Assembly: GCF_014216315.1 (NCBI RefSeq)
Contig: NZ_CP045702.1
Location: forward strand, 6,882,001-6,946,000
Length of the DNA stretch: 64,000 nucleotides
Direction: 5' to 3'
DNA from: Streptomyces finlayi
Lineage (GTDB): Bacteria > Actinomycetota > Actinomycetes > Streptomycetales > Streptomycetaceae
The translations under genes were made by a program, and so were the position numbers. This document shows, piece by piece, positions 24,634 through 33,485 of this stretch. The notes beneath the pieces were generated by a model. It saw only the letters and a list, made by a program, of their open reading frames with translations, was not told the origin of the DNA and did not search any database. How positions within the stretch are numbered: the first letter of the stretch is position 1; each line of letters begins with the position of its first letter.

Positions 24634-25324
24634 CCACGCCGCCCACGGACGATCAGCCGCTCGGACCGGTGGCCGTAGTCCGATCCGTCGAAACCGCCGA
24701 AGCAGGCGACCTCCCTGAATCCGGCGGTCTCGAACAGCGCGTGCAGTTCGGCGGCACTGTAGAGCCAGGATGTCAGCGACGCCTTACGCGCCGAACTGCC
24801 GCGCACCAGCGTCCAGTCGGTCCGCAGCCGTCGCCAGCTGTCCATGACGGTGTCCCGCTGGACGACGTACGAGCCGTCCGGCAGGTCCACGGCCTGCGGG
24901 CGCCCGATCCAGCCCGCCAGGACCTCCTTGCCCATGACGTCCACCAGAAGCTGCCCACCCGGGGCGAGGCTCTCCCGGGCGTTGCGCAGCACCCGGAGAT
25001 TGTCGTCGGGATCGTCGAAGTACCCGAAGGACGTGTACATGTTGAGTACGGCGTCGAACGCGCCCGGAGCCGTGTACGTCAGCATGTCGGCCCGCTCCAG
25101 CCGCACGTCGGCGCCGGCCTGGGCGCAGGCGCTCCGCGCCCGGTCCAGCATCGACGGGGAGAGGTCGACGCCCGTGACGACGTGACCGCGGCGGGCCAGA
25201 GGCACCAGGAAGAGTCCCGGGCCGCAGCACAGATCGAGCACGCGGCTGCCGTCGCGGTGCGCGCGGCGGAGAACATCGTGGGTGCGAAGTCGGACCAAAG
25301 GGAGTCGTCCTCGTACCAGTTCAT
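24630..25324 (-). pseudogene. Class I SAM-dependent methyltransferase, frameshifted near the N-terminus
   Basis: The C-terminal ~200 residues are a clear class I methyltransferase (V-L-D-L-C-C-G-P-G SAM motif, G-V-D-L-S-P-S-M-L, later F-G-Y-F-D-D-P). The family N-terminus M-N-W-Y-E-D-D-S-L-W-S-D-F-A-P-T-M-F-S starts at 25324 behind a strong AGGAGG, but it lies in another frame. The frames would have to switch within about 25245-25270, and the usual ~25 residues between the two parts are missing. So a small deletion with frameshift is likely, unless the sequence has an error. The 3' end is coupled to the PLP enzyme. Confidence 0.65.
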
Positions 25325-25358
25325 GCCTGTCGGCCTCCTCCTGGGCCACGTGGGCCCC

Positions 25359-25375
25359 TGATACCGCCCGTATCA
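25359..25375. promoter_or_regulatory. Perfect inverted repeat upstream of the methyltransferase operon
   Basis: TGATAC-cgccc-GTATCA, 35 bp before the Shine-Dalgarno-led start at 25324, between this operon and the convergently placed mod genes. Candidate operator. Confidence 0.45.
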
Positions 25376-25469
25376 CTGTGCTTCGCACCAGTAGTCGGTG
25401 GACTCCGGCGTCTGGTTCCCGGGCACGGGGGCGGAGGAGGGGCGAGCGACCGGGGGAACGGAGCGGAGG

Positions 25470-27413
25470 TCAGTGCGCGACGAGACGGACCTCGGTGGCC
25501 TTGACGCCGGCGTACACGGCGCTGCCCTCGTGGAGCCCCAGGCCGGCGGCCGTCACCGGGGTGATCTCCGCGACGAGTCCGGGCACCCCCTCGCAGTCGA
25601 CGAGAATCCGCAGGCGGCCGCCGAGCGCGGTGATCTCACGGACGGTGCCCGGATAGACGTTGCGCGGGCTGCCCTCCGGACGGGTCCGGTGCAGGGACAC
25701 CGCTTCGGGGGCGATGACGGCGAGGGCGTCCGTGCCGGGCGCCAGGGGTTCGGCGGCCACGAGATGCGCGCCGCCGCTCAGGGTGAGGCCGTCGGGGGTG
25801 GCGGTGCCCGTCCAGGCGTTGCTGCCCAGCATCCGGGCGACCCACGGCGAGCGCGGATGCCGGGTGACCTCGGCCGGCGGGGCGTCCTGGACCGGCAGGC
25901 CGTCCTCCAGCACGAGGACCCGGTCGGCCAGCGCGACCGCCTCGACCGGGTCGTGGGTGACGATCAGGCAGACCCCGGCGAATCCGTCGAGGTGGGCGCG
26001 CAGGGTGTGGCGGACCTGGGCGCGGGTGGTCTGGTCGAGCGCGGCGAGCGGTTCGTCGAGGAGCAGCAGACGGGGGCTGGCGGCCAGGCCCCGGGCCAGG
26101 GCCACCCGACCCGCCTGGCCGCCGGAGAGGTGGCCGGGGCGGCGGTGGGCGAGGTGACCCACCCCGAGGCGGTCGAGCCACCGCTGCGCCTCGCGCCGCG
26201 CCTCGGCGCGGGGCACGCCGTGGGCGCGCAGCCCGTACGCCGTGTTGGTGAGGGCGCTGAGGTGCGGGAAGAGCGCACCGTCCTGAGGCACCCAGGCGAC
26301 GCCCCTGCGGTGCGCGGGCAGTCCGGTGACGTCGGTCCCGCCGAGGCGGAGTTCCGCGTGGGCCCTCGGGGTGAGGCCGAGCAGGGCGCGCAGGAGGGTG
26401 GTCTTGCCTGCCCCGTTCGGACCGACGACGGCGATGGTCGTGCCGGGTGGGGCGTCCAGCGTCAGCCGGGTGAAGCCGGTGACCACCGCGTGGAGCGGCC
26501 ACCGCTGTCCGGGGAGCGCCTTTTCGGCGGGTACGGGTGCCTGCGGTTCCGCCACAGGCGGTGCGGAGGTGCCATCGGCCGGATTCCGGGTCTCGCGGAC
26601 GCGGCCCCCCGCACCGCCGGTCCAGCGGCCCCGCAGAGCGACGAGGACGGCCATGGCGATGGCCAGCAGGAGCAGGGACACGGAGGTCGCGGCCTCGGGG
26701 GAGTCCTGGAGCAGCAGATAGACCTGGAGGGGCAGCGTCTGCGTGGTGCCGGGCAGATTTCCCGCGAAGGTGATCGTCGCGCCGAACTCGCCCAGCGCCC
26801 GCGCCCATGTGAGTGCCGCGCCCGCGGCGAGCCCGGGGGCGACCATCGGCAGGGTGACGGTCCAGAAGACCCGCAGGGGGGAGGCCCCGAGGGAGCCGGC
26901 GGTCTCCTCGTACCGGGGTCGCAGCCCGGCGAGTGCGCCTTCGAGGCTGATGACGAGGAACGGCATCGCGACGAACGTGGCGGCGAACACCGCACCGGAG
27001 GTGTGGAACGGCAGCGTGACGCCGAAGGTGTCCTCCAGCCACGGACCGAGCAGCCCGCGCCGCCCGAAGGCCAGCAGCAGGGCCACGCCCCCGACCGTGG
27101 GCGGCAGCACCATCGGCAACAGCACGAGCGAGCGGACCAGTGCCTTGCCGGGGAACTCCACACGCGCCAGCAGCCACGCCAGCGGCACACCGAGGACCAG
27201 GGACAGACCAAGCGCCCAGAACGACACCACCAGCGACAGCCGGAGTGCCTCGGTGACGCCCGGGCTCGACAGGTGACTGCCCAGGTCGCCCCAGGACGTA
27301 CGCGCCAGGATTCCGATCAGGGGCATGAGCAGGAACGCGATCGCGAGCAGAGCGGGCACGGCCAGCGTCAGGGGAGTGCGGGCGCCGGCGGTGCGACGGC
27401 GAAGGCGGCTCAT
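25470..27413 (-). CDS. modBC: Fused molybdate ABC transporter permease-ATPase (ModB-ModC)
   Basis: 647 aa. Residues ~15-270 are the ModB permease (six helices; E-x-x-G-S-L-G-A-S cytoplasmic loop). After a Pro-rich linker, ~315-530 is the ATPase with Walker A G-P-N-G-A-G-K-T-T, signature L-S-G-G-Q-A-G-R, Walker B L-L-L-L-D-E-P and switch His in V-T-H-D. The end (~560-647) is a TOBE-like module that can bind molybdate. ModB and ModC are separate proteins in most bacteria. ATG behind AGGAG. It lies 72 bp downstream of modA. Confidence 0.95.
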   Translation of the reverse strand: MSRLRRRTAGARTPLTLAVPALLAIAFLLMPLIGILARTSWGDLGSHLSSPGVTEALRLSLVVSFWALGLSLVLGVPLAWLLARVEFPGKALVRSLVLLPMVLPPTVGGVALLLAFGRRGLLGPWLEDTFGVTLPFHTSGAVFAATFVAMPFLVISLEGALAGLRPRYEETAGSLGASPLRVFWTVTLPMVAPGLAAGAALTWARALGEFGATITFAGNLPGTTQTLPLQVYLLLQDSPEAATSVSLLLLAIAMAVLVALRGRWTGGAGGRVRETRNPADGTSAPPVAEPQAPVPAEKALPGQRWPLHAVVTGFTRLTLDAPPGTTIAVVGPNGAGKTTLLRALLGLTPRAHAELRLGGTDVTGLPAHRRGVAWVPQDGALFPHLSALTNTAYGLRAHGVPRAEARREAQRWLDRLGVGHLAHRRPGHLSGGQAGRVALARGLAASPRLLLLDEPLAALDQTTRAQVRHTLRAHLDGFAGVCLIVTHDPVEAVALADRVLVLEDGLPVQDAPPAEVTRHPRSPWVARMLGSNAWTGTATPDGLTLSGGAHLVAAEPLAPGTDALAVIAPEAVSLHRTRPEGSPRNVYPGTVREITALGGRLRILVDCEGVPGLVAEITPVTAAGLGLHEGSAVYAGVKATEVRLVAH

Positions 27414-27485
27414 CGGCGGCTCCTGAACGAGGACGGGTCCAAGGGGACGTCCAGGGGACGGCCACGGACTGTCGTACGGCTACGG

Positions 27486-28259
27486 CTACGGCTTCTGGAA
27501 TCCCGCGTCCTGAAGGATCTTCTGCGCCTCGGCTCCGCCGAGCCACCTCACGAACGCCGCAGCGGCCTTCGCGTTCTGAGAGTGCCGCAGGGTCGCCGCG
27601 GGGTAGGAGGCGACGACGTTCTGCGCGTCCGGGATGTCGACCGCGTCGACCCGGTCCGCTTCCGAGGCCGCGTCGGTCCGGTAGACGAGGCCGGCGTCCG
27701 CCTCGCCGAGCGCGACCTTGCTGAGGACCGCGCGGACGTCCGTCTCCTGCGAGACCGGCCTCACGGCCGGCTTCCGGGCGTCGAGGATCTGTTTGCTGTA
27801 GCGGCCCACGGGGACCTCCGGTGCGGCGAGGACCACCTTGAGCCCGCCTGCGGTCAGGTCGTCCAGGCCCTTGATGTTCTCCGGGTTGCCTTCGCCCGTG
27901 GCGATGACCAGCCGGTTCTTCGCGATCACGGTGGGGGTGCCGGTCTCGGACACCAGCCCGTCCATGGTCTTCGTGTCCGCGGTGACCAGTGCGTCCGCCG
28001 GAGCACCCTGTTCGACCTGGGCGGCGAGTTCCTGCGAGCCGGCGAAGGAGAACGTCACCTCCGTGCCCGGGTGCTCCTTCTCGTACGCCATGCCCGCCGT
28101 CGCGAACACATCGGTGAGGGAGGCCGCGGCAAGGACGGTCAGTTGCGTCTCCGGCGCGCCGGAGACGTCGCCCCCGCTCCCGCAGGCGGCGAGCGGTACG
28201 AGCAGGGCGGCGGTCAGCGCGGTCGCGGCGATACGGCGTCCGCTGAGCGTGGATGGCAT
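27486..28259 (-). CDS. modA: Molybdate-binding lipoprotein
   Basis: 257 aa with a lipoprotein signal (P-L-A-A-C). The ModA fold begins L-T-V-L-A-A-A-S-L-T-D-V-F and has S-F-A-G-S-Q-E-L-A-A-Q-V in the oxyanion pocket. Extracellular receptor of the ModBC importer, supplying molybdenum cofactor enzymes. ATG follows GAGGAG. It lies in line with an upstream TOBE-HTH gene and downstream modBC, presumably one operon. Confidence 0.95.
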   Translation of the reverse strand: MPSTLSGRRIAATALTAALLVPLAACGSGGDVSGAPETQLTVLAAASLTDVFATAGMAYEKEHPGTEVTFSFAGSQELAAQVEQGAPADALVTADTKTMDGLVSETGTPTVIAKNRLVIATGEGNPENIKGLDDLTAGGLKVVLAAPEVPVGRYSKQILDARKPAVRPVSQETDVRAVLSKVALGEADAGLVYRTDAASEADRVDAVDIPDAQNVVASYPAATLRHSQNAKAAAAFVRWLGGAEAQKILQDAGFQKP

Positions 28260-28339
28260 GGGTGGTGACTCCTCGGAGCCGCGCCGGCCGCTGCCGGACG
28301 GCTGTCGGCGCTGGGTCAGGTGGCCGGGTGCGCGGCCGG

Positions 28340-28735
28340 TCAGGTGCGGTCGATGTGCACGCTGGTCGACTTCACACGGGCGGTGGCCCGCATCCCGACC
28401 GTCAGCCCGAGCTCCTCGACCGCCTCGCGGGTCAGGAGCGAGACGATGCGGTGCGGTCCGGCCTGGATGTCCACCTGGGCCGCGACGTCGCCGAGCCTGA
28501 CCGCGGTGACGATGCCTGGGAAGGCGTTACGCGCCGAGGTGAAGGACGGGTCATCCTCCTCGTCCCCGGGCCGGCCGACCTCGATGGCGAGGGCCGCGAG
28601 GTCACGGCCCTCGATGAGCCGGCGCCCGGTCTCGTCCCGGTGTGTGGCCACCCGTCCGGCGTCGGCCCAGCGCCGTGCGGTGTCGGGGCTGACGCCGAGC
28701 AGCCGCGCTGCCTGACCGATGGTGTAGGACTGCAT
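28340..28735 (-). CDS. HTH-TOBE molybdate-responsive protein
   Basis: 131 aa. An excisionase/MerR-like helix-turn-helix (Y-T-I-G-Q-A-A-R-L-L-G-V-S-P-D-T-A-R-R-W, residues 4-30) is joined to a TOBE/Mop domain (about 68-131; V-T-A-V-R-L-G-D-V-A-A-Q-V-D-I). Such proteins store or sense molybdate; being first in the mod operon it probably regulates it. There is no Shine-Dalgarno. A promoter placed so that transcription begins at or next to the ATG suggests a leaderless message. Confidence 0.88.
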   Translation of the reverse strand: MQSYTIGQAARLLGVSPDTARRWADAGRVATHRDETGRRLIEGRDLAALAIEVGRPGDEEDDPSFTSARNAFPGIVTAVRLGDVAAQVDIQAGPHRIVSLLTREAVEELGLTVGMRATARVKSTSVHIDRT

Positions 28736-28742
28736 GTGCGTC

Positions 28743-28772
28743 AAGATATTCGAATTTATCTTGCATATGCAA
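28743..28772 (-). promoter_or_regulatory. AT-rich promoter/operator of the mod operon with two palindromes
   Basis: TTGCATATGCAA (28761-28772) is a perfect 12-bp palindrome. AAGATA and TATCTT (28743-28762) form a second inverted repeat around TTCGAA. On the minus strand TTGCAT and TATCTT can serve as -35 and -10 with an 18-bp spacer. The start point would then fall at the ATG of the HTH-TOBE gene. Confidence 0.55.
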
Positions 28773-28862
28773 TGCACGGTGCCCATTTCTGGAGCACTTG
28801 CCGAAGTTGCTGGAGGAAGATCCAAGTCCACGGGGCCGGCCGGTGTCCCGGGCGCGGGGCCG

Positions 28863-30134
28863 TCAGGCGCCGTACAGCACGTCCCGCAGGAAGGCGTTGG
28901 TGAACGTCGCCGACGGGTCGAGCTCGCGGGCCAGCGCCTCGAAGTCCGCCATCCGCGGATACCGCTCACGGAGCCGGTCCGGGCGCACGGTGAACACCTT
29001 CCCCCAGTGCGGGCGCGGGGCGAACGGGGCGAGGCGCTCCTCAAGAAGGGCCAGCACGGGCAGTACGTCCGCCGTCTCTGGCGCCCAGGTGAAATGCAGC
29101 CCGACCGTGTCACGGCCGTGGGCGGGGCTCAGCCACTGGTCGTCCCCGGCCATCGTGCGCACCTCGCAGACCTGGAGCACGGGCGCGATCGCCTCCCGCA
29201 GCCCGTTCAGCACGGTCAGGGCCGCGACCGCGTCCGTGCGGGCCACCAGATACTCGGACTGCAGCTCCGCACCACTGCTCGGAGTGAACTCCGCGCGGAA
29301 GTGCGGCAGTCGCTCATGGGCGGGGCCGGCCACACCCAGTTGCGGGGTGCAGTTGAGCGCGGGCATGCCCGGCACGGGATGGAGCTGCTCCACGGCGGGT
29401 GCCGCCCACGGGAAACCGGGCCGCGGCTCGTCCGCACGGCACTTGAGCCACACCTGTCCGAAGGACGGGTCACGCCACCGCGTGAACAGGCTCACGCTGT
29501 ACCCGGCCGACGTGATCGCGTCGAAGTGCGCCAGGGCGTCGGAGAGGGCGAGGTCCGTGTGCACGTACTGACGCAGGTCGAAGCCGGGCACCAGGTCGAG
29601 CGTCAGCGAGGTCACCGCGCCCAGCCCGCCCAGAGCGACCACGGCGCCGCCGAAGCGCTCACCGTCCTTGTCGCGGCTCAGCGTCAGCGGCTCACCGTCG
29701 GCGGTGACCAGTTCCACCTCCCGGACCGCCGTCGCCAGCGCCCCGTTCGCATCGCCCGAACCATGCGTCCCGGTGGCAACGGAACCGGCGACGGAAATGT
29801 GCGGCAGCGAGGCCATGTTGTGCAGCGCCAGCCCCCGCTCGTGCACCTGCCGCGCCAGCTCGGCGTACCGCACGCCGCCCGCCACGCGCACGGTGCGGGC
29901 CGCCGTGTCGACGTCGACGGCCGGCGGCAGCGAGGCCAGCGAAACGAGCACGTCGTCGCTGTCGGCGATCGCGTTGAACGAGTGCCCGCTGCCCAGCACG
30001 CGCACCCGCCGCGCGTCGGCGACGACGCGCCGCAGCTCGTCGAGCGTGGCCGGGCGCAGTACCTCGCGGGCGGTGAAGCCGATGTTCCCCGCCCAGTTGG
30101 TCACGGTCGTCCGCAGGTCGTCCGTCGTCATCAC
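28863..30134 (-). CDS. aldO: Alditol oxidase (FAD-linked)
   Basis: 423 aa of the vanillyl-alcohol-oxidase fold. It oxidises sugar alcohols such as xylitol or sorbitol at C1, producing H2O2. Family features: L-G-S-G-H-S-F-N with the His (H51) that binds FAD covalently in the Streptomyces enzyme, G-T-H-G-S-G-D-A-N-G, and the C-terminal substrate domain. Length agrees with characterised Streptomyces AldO (about 418 aa). It lies 44 bp downstream of uppP on the same strand. Confidence 0.9.
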   Translation of the reverse strand: MMTTDDLRTTVTNWAGNIGFTAREVLRPATLDELRRVVADARRVRVLGSGHSFNAIADSDDVLVSLASLPPAVDVDTAARTVRVAGGVRYAELARQVHERGLALHNMASLPHISVAGSVATGTHGSGDANGALATAVREVELVTADGEPLTLSRDKDGERFGGAVVALGGLGAVTSLTLDLVPGFDLRQYVHTDLALSDALAHFDAITSAGYSVSLFTRWRDPSFGQVWLKCRADEPRPGFPWAAPAVEQLHPVPGMPALNCTPQLGVAGPAHERLPHFRAEFTPSSGAELQSEYLVARTDAVAALTVLNGLREAIAPVLQVCEVRTMAGDDQWLSPAHGRDTVGLHFTWAPETADVLPVLALLEERLAPFAPRPHWGKVFTVRPDRLRERYPRMADFEALARELDPSATFTNAFLRDVLYGA

Positions 30135-30178
30135 GTCTCTCCCCAGCCCTGGTTCCGCACAACGGTTGACGGGGCCGG

Positions 30179-31054
30179 CTATCCGGCCGACTCACCCGCG
30201 TGCGGGCTGAGCACACCGGCGCCGATCAGCACGAACAGCAGGATGCCGAGCAGCACGCGGTAGATGACGAACGGCATGAAGCTCTTGGTGGAAATGAATT
30301 TCATGAACCATGAGATCACGGCGTAACCGACCCCGAACGCGATGAGCGTCGCGAAGATCGTGGGTCCCCAGGACACATGACCGCCGTTGCCGGCCTCCCT
30401 CAGCTCGAAGACGCCCGAGGCCAGTACCGCGGGAATCGCGAGGAGGAACGAATAGCGGGCCGCCGCCTCACGGGTGTAGCCCATCAGCAGACCGCCGCTG
30501 ATCGTCGCCCCGGAACGTGACACACCGGGAATCAGCGCCATCGCCTGGCAGAAACCGAAGATCAGGCCGTCCCTGACGCCCAGCTCCTTGAGCGACTTGC
30601 GCTCCCTGACCGCGCGGTGCCTGCCCCCGGCCTCGTCACGGGCGGCGAGGCGGTCCGCGATCCCGAGGACGATGCCCATGCCGATCAGGGTGGTCGCGAT
30701 CAGCCGGAGATCACGGAACGGGCCCTCGATCTGGTCCTTGAACGTCACACCCAGCACACCGATGGGGATCGAGCCCACGATGACCAGCCAGCCCATCTTG
30801 GCGTCGTGGTCACTGCGCATCGAGGCGTTCGTCAGCGAACGGAACCAGGCCGAGACGATCCGGACGATGTCCTTGCGGAAGTAGATGAGGACCGCCGTCT
30901 CCGTGCCGATCTGGGTGATGGCGGTGAACGCCGCACCCGGGTCGTGCCAGCCCGCGAAAGCGGCGGTGAGCCGCAGGTGGGCGCTGGAGGAGATCGGCAG
31001 GAACTCGGTCAGTCCCTGAACGAGGCCCAGGACGAATGATTCGAACCAGCTCAT
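30179..31054 (-). CDS. uppP: Undecaprenyl-diphosphatase
   Basis: 291-aa membrane enzyme dephosphorylating undecaprenyl diphosphate for cell-wall carrier recycling (BacA family). It has the motifs E-F-L-P-I-S-S-S-A-H-L and P-G-V-S-R-S-G-A-T-I, and about eight helices. ATG 31054 matches the family start M-S-W-F-E-S. A short stem-loop (31090-31114) lies in its upstream region. Confidence 0.96.
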   Translation of the reverse strand: MSWFESFVLGLVQGLTEFLPISSSAHLRLTAAFAGWHDPGAAFTAITQIGTETAVLIYFRKDIVRIVSAWFRSLTNASMRSDHDAKMGWLVIVGSIPIGVLGVTFKDQIEGPFRDLRLIATTLIGMGIVLGIADRLAARDEAGGRHRAVRERKSLKELGVRDGLIFGFCQAMALIPGVSRSGATISGGLLMGYTREAAARYSFLLAIPAVLASGVFELREAGNGGHVSWGPTIFATLIAFGVGYAVISWFMKFISTKSFMPFVIYRVLLGILLFVLIGAGVLSPHAGESAG

Positions 31055-31089
31055 GGGGCTAAGGCCATCCCGGAGGTGATCATGCATCG

Positions 31090-31114
31090 GCCGACGGACA
31101 CGAAGGCCGTCGGC
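31090..31114 (-). other. Stem-loop in the uppP upstream region
   Basis: GCCGACGG and CCGTCGGC make a perfect 8-bp stem with a 9-nt loop, 36 bp before uppP and after the TVP38 gene end. It could be a terminator of the upstream gene or a leader structure. The rest of the 200-bp gap shows nothing recognisable. Confidence 0.4.
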
Positions 31115-31254
31115 AGCGTGCGGATTGCGGTCATGGAGGGACGGGACGCCTGCGCCCCGGAGATCCTTTGTCGGTCGCGGGCAGCGTATCGCCTGCCGGT
31201 GAACGCGCTTCCTCCTGCCCCCTGCCGCCCACCCGGCGGCCAGGGGTCAGCTGA

Positions 31255-31989
31255 TCACCCGGTGCCGATCCGGTGGCGTTTGCGCCAGGCGACGACGGCC
31301 GCGCCCGCACCCGACAGCACGATGAACCCCATCGCCGCCAGAAAAGCCGGGGACGTGGGGGAGGACGCCTCACTGCCCGCGACGACGTACGCGGCCGTGT
31401 TCGGGATGGAGCCGAGCCCGGTCGCCAGGAGGAACGGCGGGTACCCCATGCGCGAGGTCGCCGCGCAGTAGTTGGCGGCGGCGAACGGCACCCCGGGGAA
31501 GAGCCGCAGCGCCAGCACGGACCGGAAGCCGTGCCGGCTGAGCAGTCCGTCCGCGGCCTTCATCCACCGGCCGCGCAGCAGCGTACGCAGGGCGTCCTGC
31601 CCCAGCACCCGGCCCAGCGCGAAGGAGATCCCCGCCCCGAGCACGGTGCCCGCCAGGGCGGCGGCGAGACCCGCCTGCGCCCCGAAGAGCGCGCCCGCGG
31701 CCAGATTGAGAAGGGGACGCGGTACGAACGCCACGGTGCACAGGCCGTACGCCAGGCCGAACGTCATGGCCGCGGTGCCGCCCGTCAGCGCGGGCGGCCA
31801 GCCGGAGGCGAGCATCCGCTGCGGCTCGAACAGCAGCATGGTGGTCGCGGCGGCCAGCAGCATCGCCACGAGCAGCGACAACCGGGACCACGGGGAGAAG
31901 AGCGCCCTCGTACAGCGCGCTGCGAGACCGCCGGCGGGCCGGGCGGCGGGGACGGGGTCGAGCATCTGGGGAGAGTAGCCGAAAGGCAT
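31255..31989 (-). CDS. TVP38/TMEM64 family (VTT-domain) membrane protein
   Basis: 244 aa, about six helices. The VTT/SNARE-associated core shows A-F-V-P-R-P-L-L-N-L-A-A-G-A-L-F-G and F-P-G-V-P-F-A-A-A-N-Y, the family's two re-entrant-loop motifs. DedA-related proteins of this type act in lipid carrier or phospholipid translocation. A neighbouring uppP fits lipid-carrier recycling (inference). ATG 31989 chosen; ATG 31962 is possible. Confidence 0.88.
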   Translation of the reverse strand: MPFGYSPQMLDPVPAARPAGGLAARCTRALFSPWSRLSLLVAMLLAAATTMLLFEPQRMLASGWPPALTGGTAAMTFGLAYGLCTVAFVPRPLLNLAAGALFGAQAGLAAALAGTVLGAGISFALGRVLGQDALRTLLRGRWMKAADGLLSRHGFRSVLALRLFPGVPFAAANYCAATSRMGYPPFLLATGLGSIPNTAAYVVAGSEASSPTSPAFLAAMGFIVLSGAGAAVVAWRKRHRIGTG

Positions 31990-32045
31990 GTGTGATCGTC
32001 GTGAGACGTTGGTGACCTCGGTACCCCTCAGGCGTTGAGTACAAT

Positions 32046-33212
32046 ATGCCGAACTCAATCAACTCTGCCCCGGCCGCCGCCGTTTCGGTCGCCACCAAGG
32101 CGCGGCCGACCCGTCTGTTGACGCACCAGCAGGGGGAAGCCGCCCGGAAACTGCTGGCCTACGTCGCCTCACTGCCGCTGGACGGGCCCGACGCGCAGCT
32201 GCTCGCCATGGTCGTAGTCATTCGCGCCGCCCGTAGCGGAGTCGGCAATCTCACCGGCACCGACCTGCGCTCCCTGCGCCTGACCGACGCGGACCGTGCC
32301 GTCGCCGCGCTGACCGCCCTGGGATGGAAGCCGGCGAGTGACCTGCTGCTTGCGGATCCTCAGACGCCCGTGGCCATCGTCGTGCCGGCCTTTTCGGGTG
32401 AGGCGGGCCCCACACCGCTGCCCTTCGGCAAGGTGATGCGGTCCCGGGTGTCCGGCTGGAGCATGCGGACCATGGCCGCCAAGCCGCTCAGGAAGACGGA
32501 CGCCGCCACACGGCTGGCCGCCCTGTTCCTGGCCGCGAACGGTTCGGCCGACGACTTCACCGGCCTGCCCGCCGAACTGCCCGGACCCTGCGTGGCCGCC
32601 CTGCCCGAGCTGCTCCGCAAGGGGTTCCTGGCGGAGCTGGAGAGCGACCGGTACCGGCTGCACGAAGCCGTGAGCCACCTCTGCGGGAAGCGCCCCGAGG
32701 CGTGTGCGGCCGCTGACGGCGACCCGGGTACGGAGAGCAGGGCGGCGCGGGCGAAGAAGCCGGTCACCCCTGAGATGTGGGAAGCGTGGAAGGACCAACG
32801 GAGTCCGGCGCTGCGACGGCACGCCGAAGCCGTTGAACACTGTTCCCTCTGCGCGCCGGCTCTCGCGCGGGTCGCGGAGGCGTTCGTACGCGAGCCCCTC
32901 GCCGTCCCCGTCCAGCGGAAGGTGCTGCTCGCGTACGAGGAATGGGAGGCCACCCAGCCCGACCGGGGGCCCCGCGCGGCCGAGTTCGCCGCCGCGTTCC
33001 GCGCGGAACACGGACACGGCCCCTCGGCCAAGCAGCTGTGCCTGGGACTGGGCTGGAAGAAGCGGGGCCGCGGGATGTGGCACCTCATCGTGCAGCGGCT
33101 CGTCGCCGACGGATGGCTGACCAACACCGCGCCGGTTCCCTGGACCCTGCGTCCGGGCAAGGCCGCTTCGGTTCCGGGACCGGCCGGGTCACCACGACCC
33201 CACGACCGGTGA
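32046..33212 (+). CDS. Conserved protein of unknown function with winged-helix-like regions
   Basis: 388 aa, soluble, largely helical; I do not recognise a named family. The C-terminal third (about 290-375) looks like a winged helix or helicase-associated HTH (H-G-H-G-P-S-A-K-Q-L-C-L-G-L-G-W then V-Q-R-L-V-A-D-G-W-L). A short Cys motif, H-C-S-L-C, occurs at about residue 260. The frame starts two bases after TACAAT, a -10-like hexamer. Translation may therefore start further inside, or be leaderless from another promoter. It is divergent from TVP38. Confidence 0.65.
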   Translation: MPNSINSAPAAAVSVATKARPTRLLTHQQGEAARKLLAYVASLPLDGPDAQLLAMVVVIRAARSGVGNLTGTDLRSLRLTDADRAVAALTALGWKPASDLLLADPQTPVAIVVPAFSGEAGPTPLPFGKVMRSRVSGWSMRTMAAKPLRKTDAATRLAALFLAANGSADDFTGLPAELPGPCVAALPELLRKGFLAELESDRYRLHEAVSHLCGKRPEACAAADGDPGTESRAARAKKPVTPEMWEAWKDQRSPALRRHAEAVEHCSLCAPALARVAEAFVREPLAVPVQRKVLLAYEEWEATQPDRGPRAAEFAAAFRAEHGHGPSAKQLCLGLGWKKRGRGMWHLIVQRLVADGWLTNTAPVPWTLRPGKAASVPGPAGSPRPHDR

Positions 33213-33415
33213 GCTGACTCCTGGGCCGTCTCCCGGCTCGCTCCTGCCCGAAAACGATTCGACGCGACTCGGCCGCACCGCCCTGACCAGGGCATGTTCC
33301 GGTACGCCTTGCTCGCAGCGCAGTCCGCAGTCGCGGGCGCGCCGAAGGCTGCCGTACCCGCCGCGACGGAGCTCGTCGCCACGGGAACGGTCACCGGGCT
33401 GCTCTGACATGGCGG

Positions 33416-33451
33416 ACCCGCCGCCGTGCCCCCACAGGGGCGGCGGCGGGT
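33416..33451. terminator. Strong GC hairpin between the unknown gene and the aminopropyltransferase-like gene
   Basis: ACCCGCCGCC and GGCGGCGGGT form a perfect 10-bp outer stem with an inner CCCC/GGGG extension. It lies 203 bp after the stop at 33212. The gap 33213-33415 holds no supported gene. Confidence 0.65.
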
Positions 33452-33485
33452 GGGTCGTGCTCCGTCCGGCCCGCACAATGGGGGA

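Noticed and set aside
25398..28268. Very long open frame (956 codons) on the plus strand opposite the mod genes
   Set aside because: Composition is Gly/Arg/Gln-rich with no fold signature. It is the antisense shadow of modBC and modA, both with full motifs and ribosome sites.
33294..33407. 37-aa Ala/Val-rich frame before the spermidine-synthase-like gene
   Set aside because: No Shine-Dalgarno and no recognisable sequence; probably chance.
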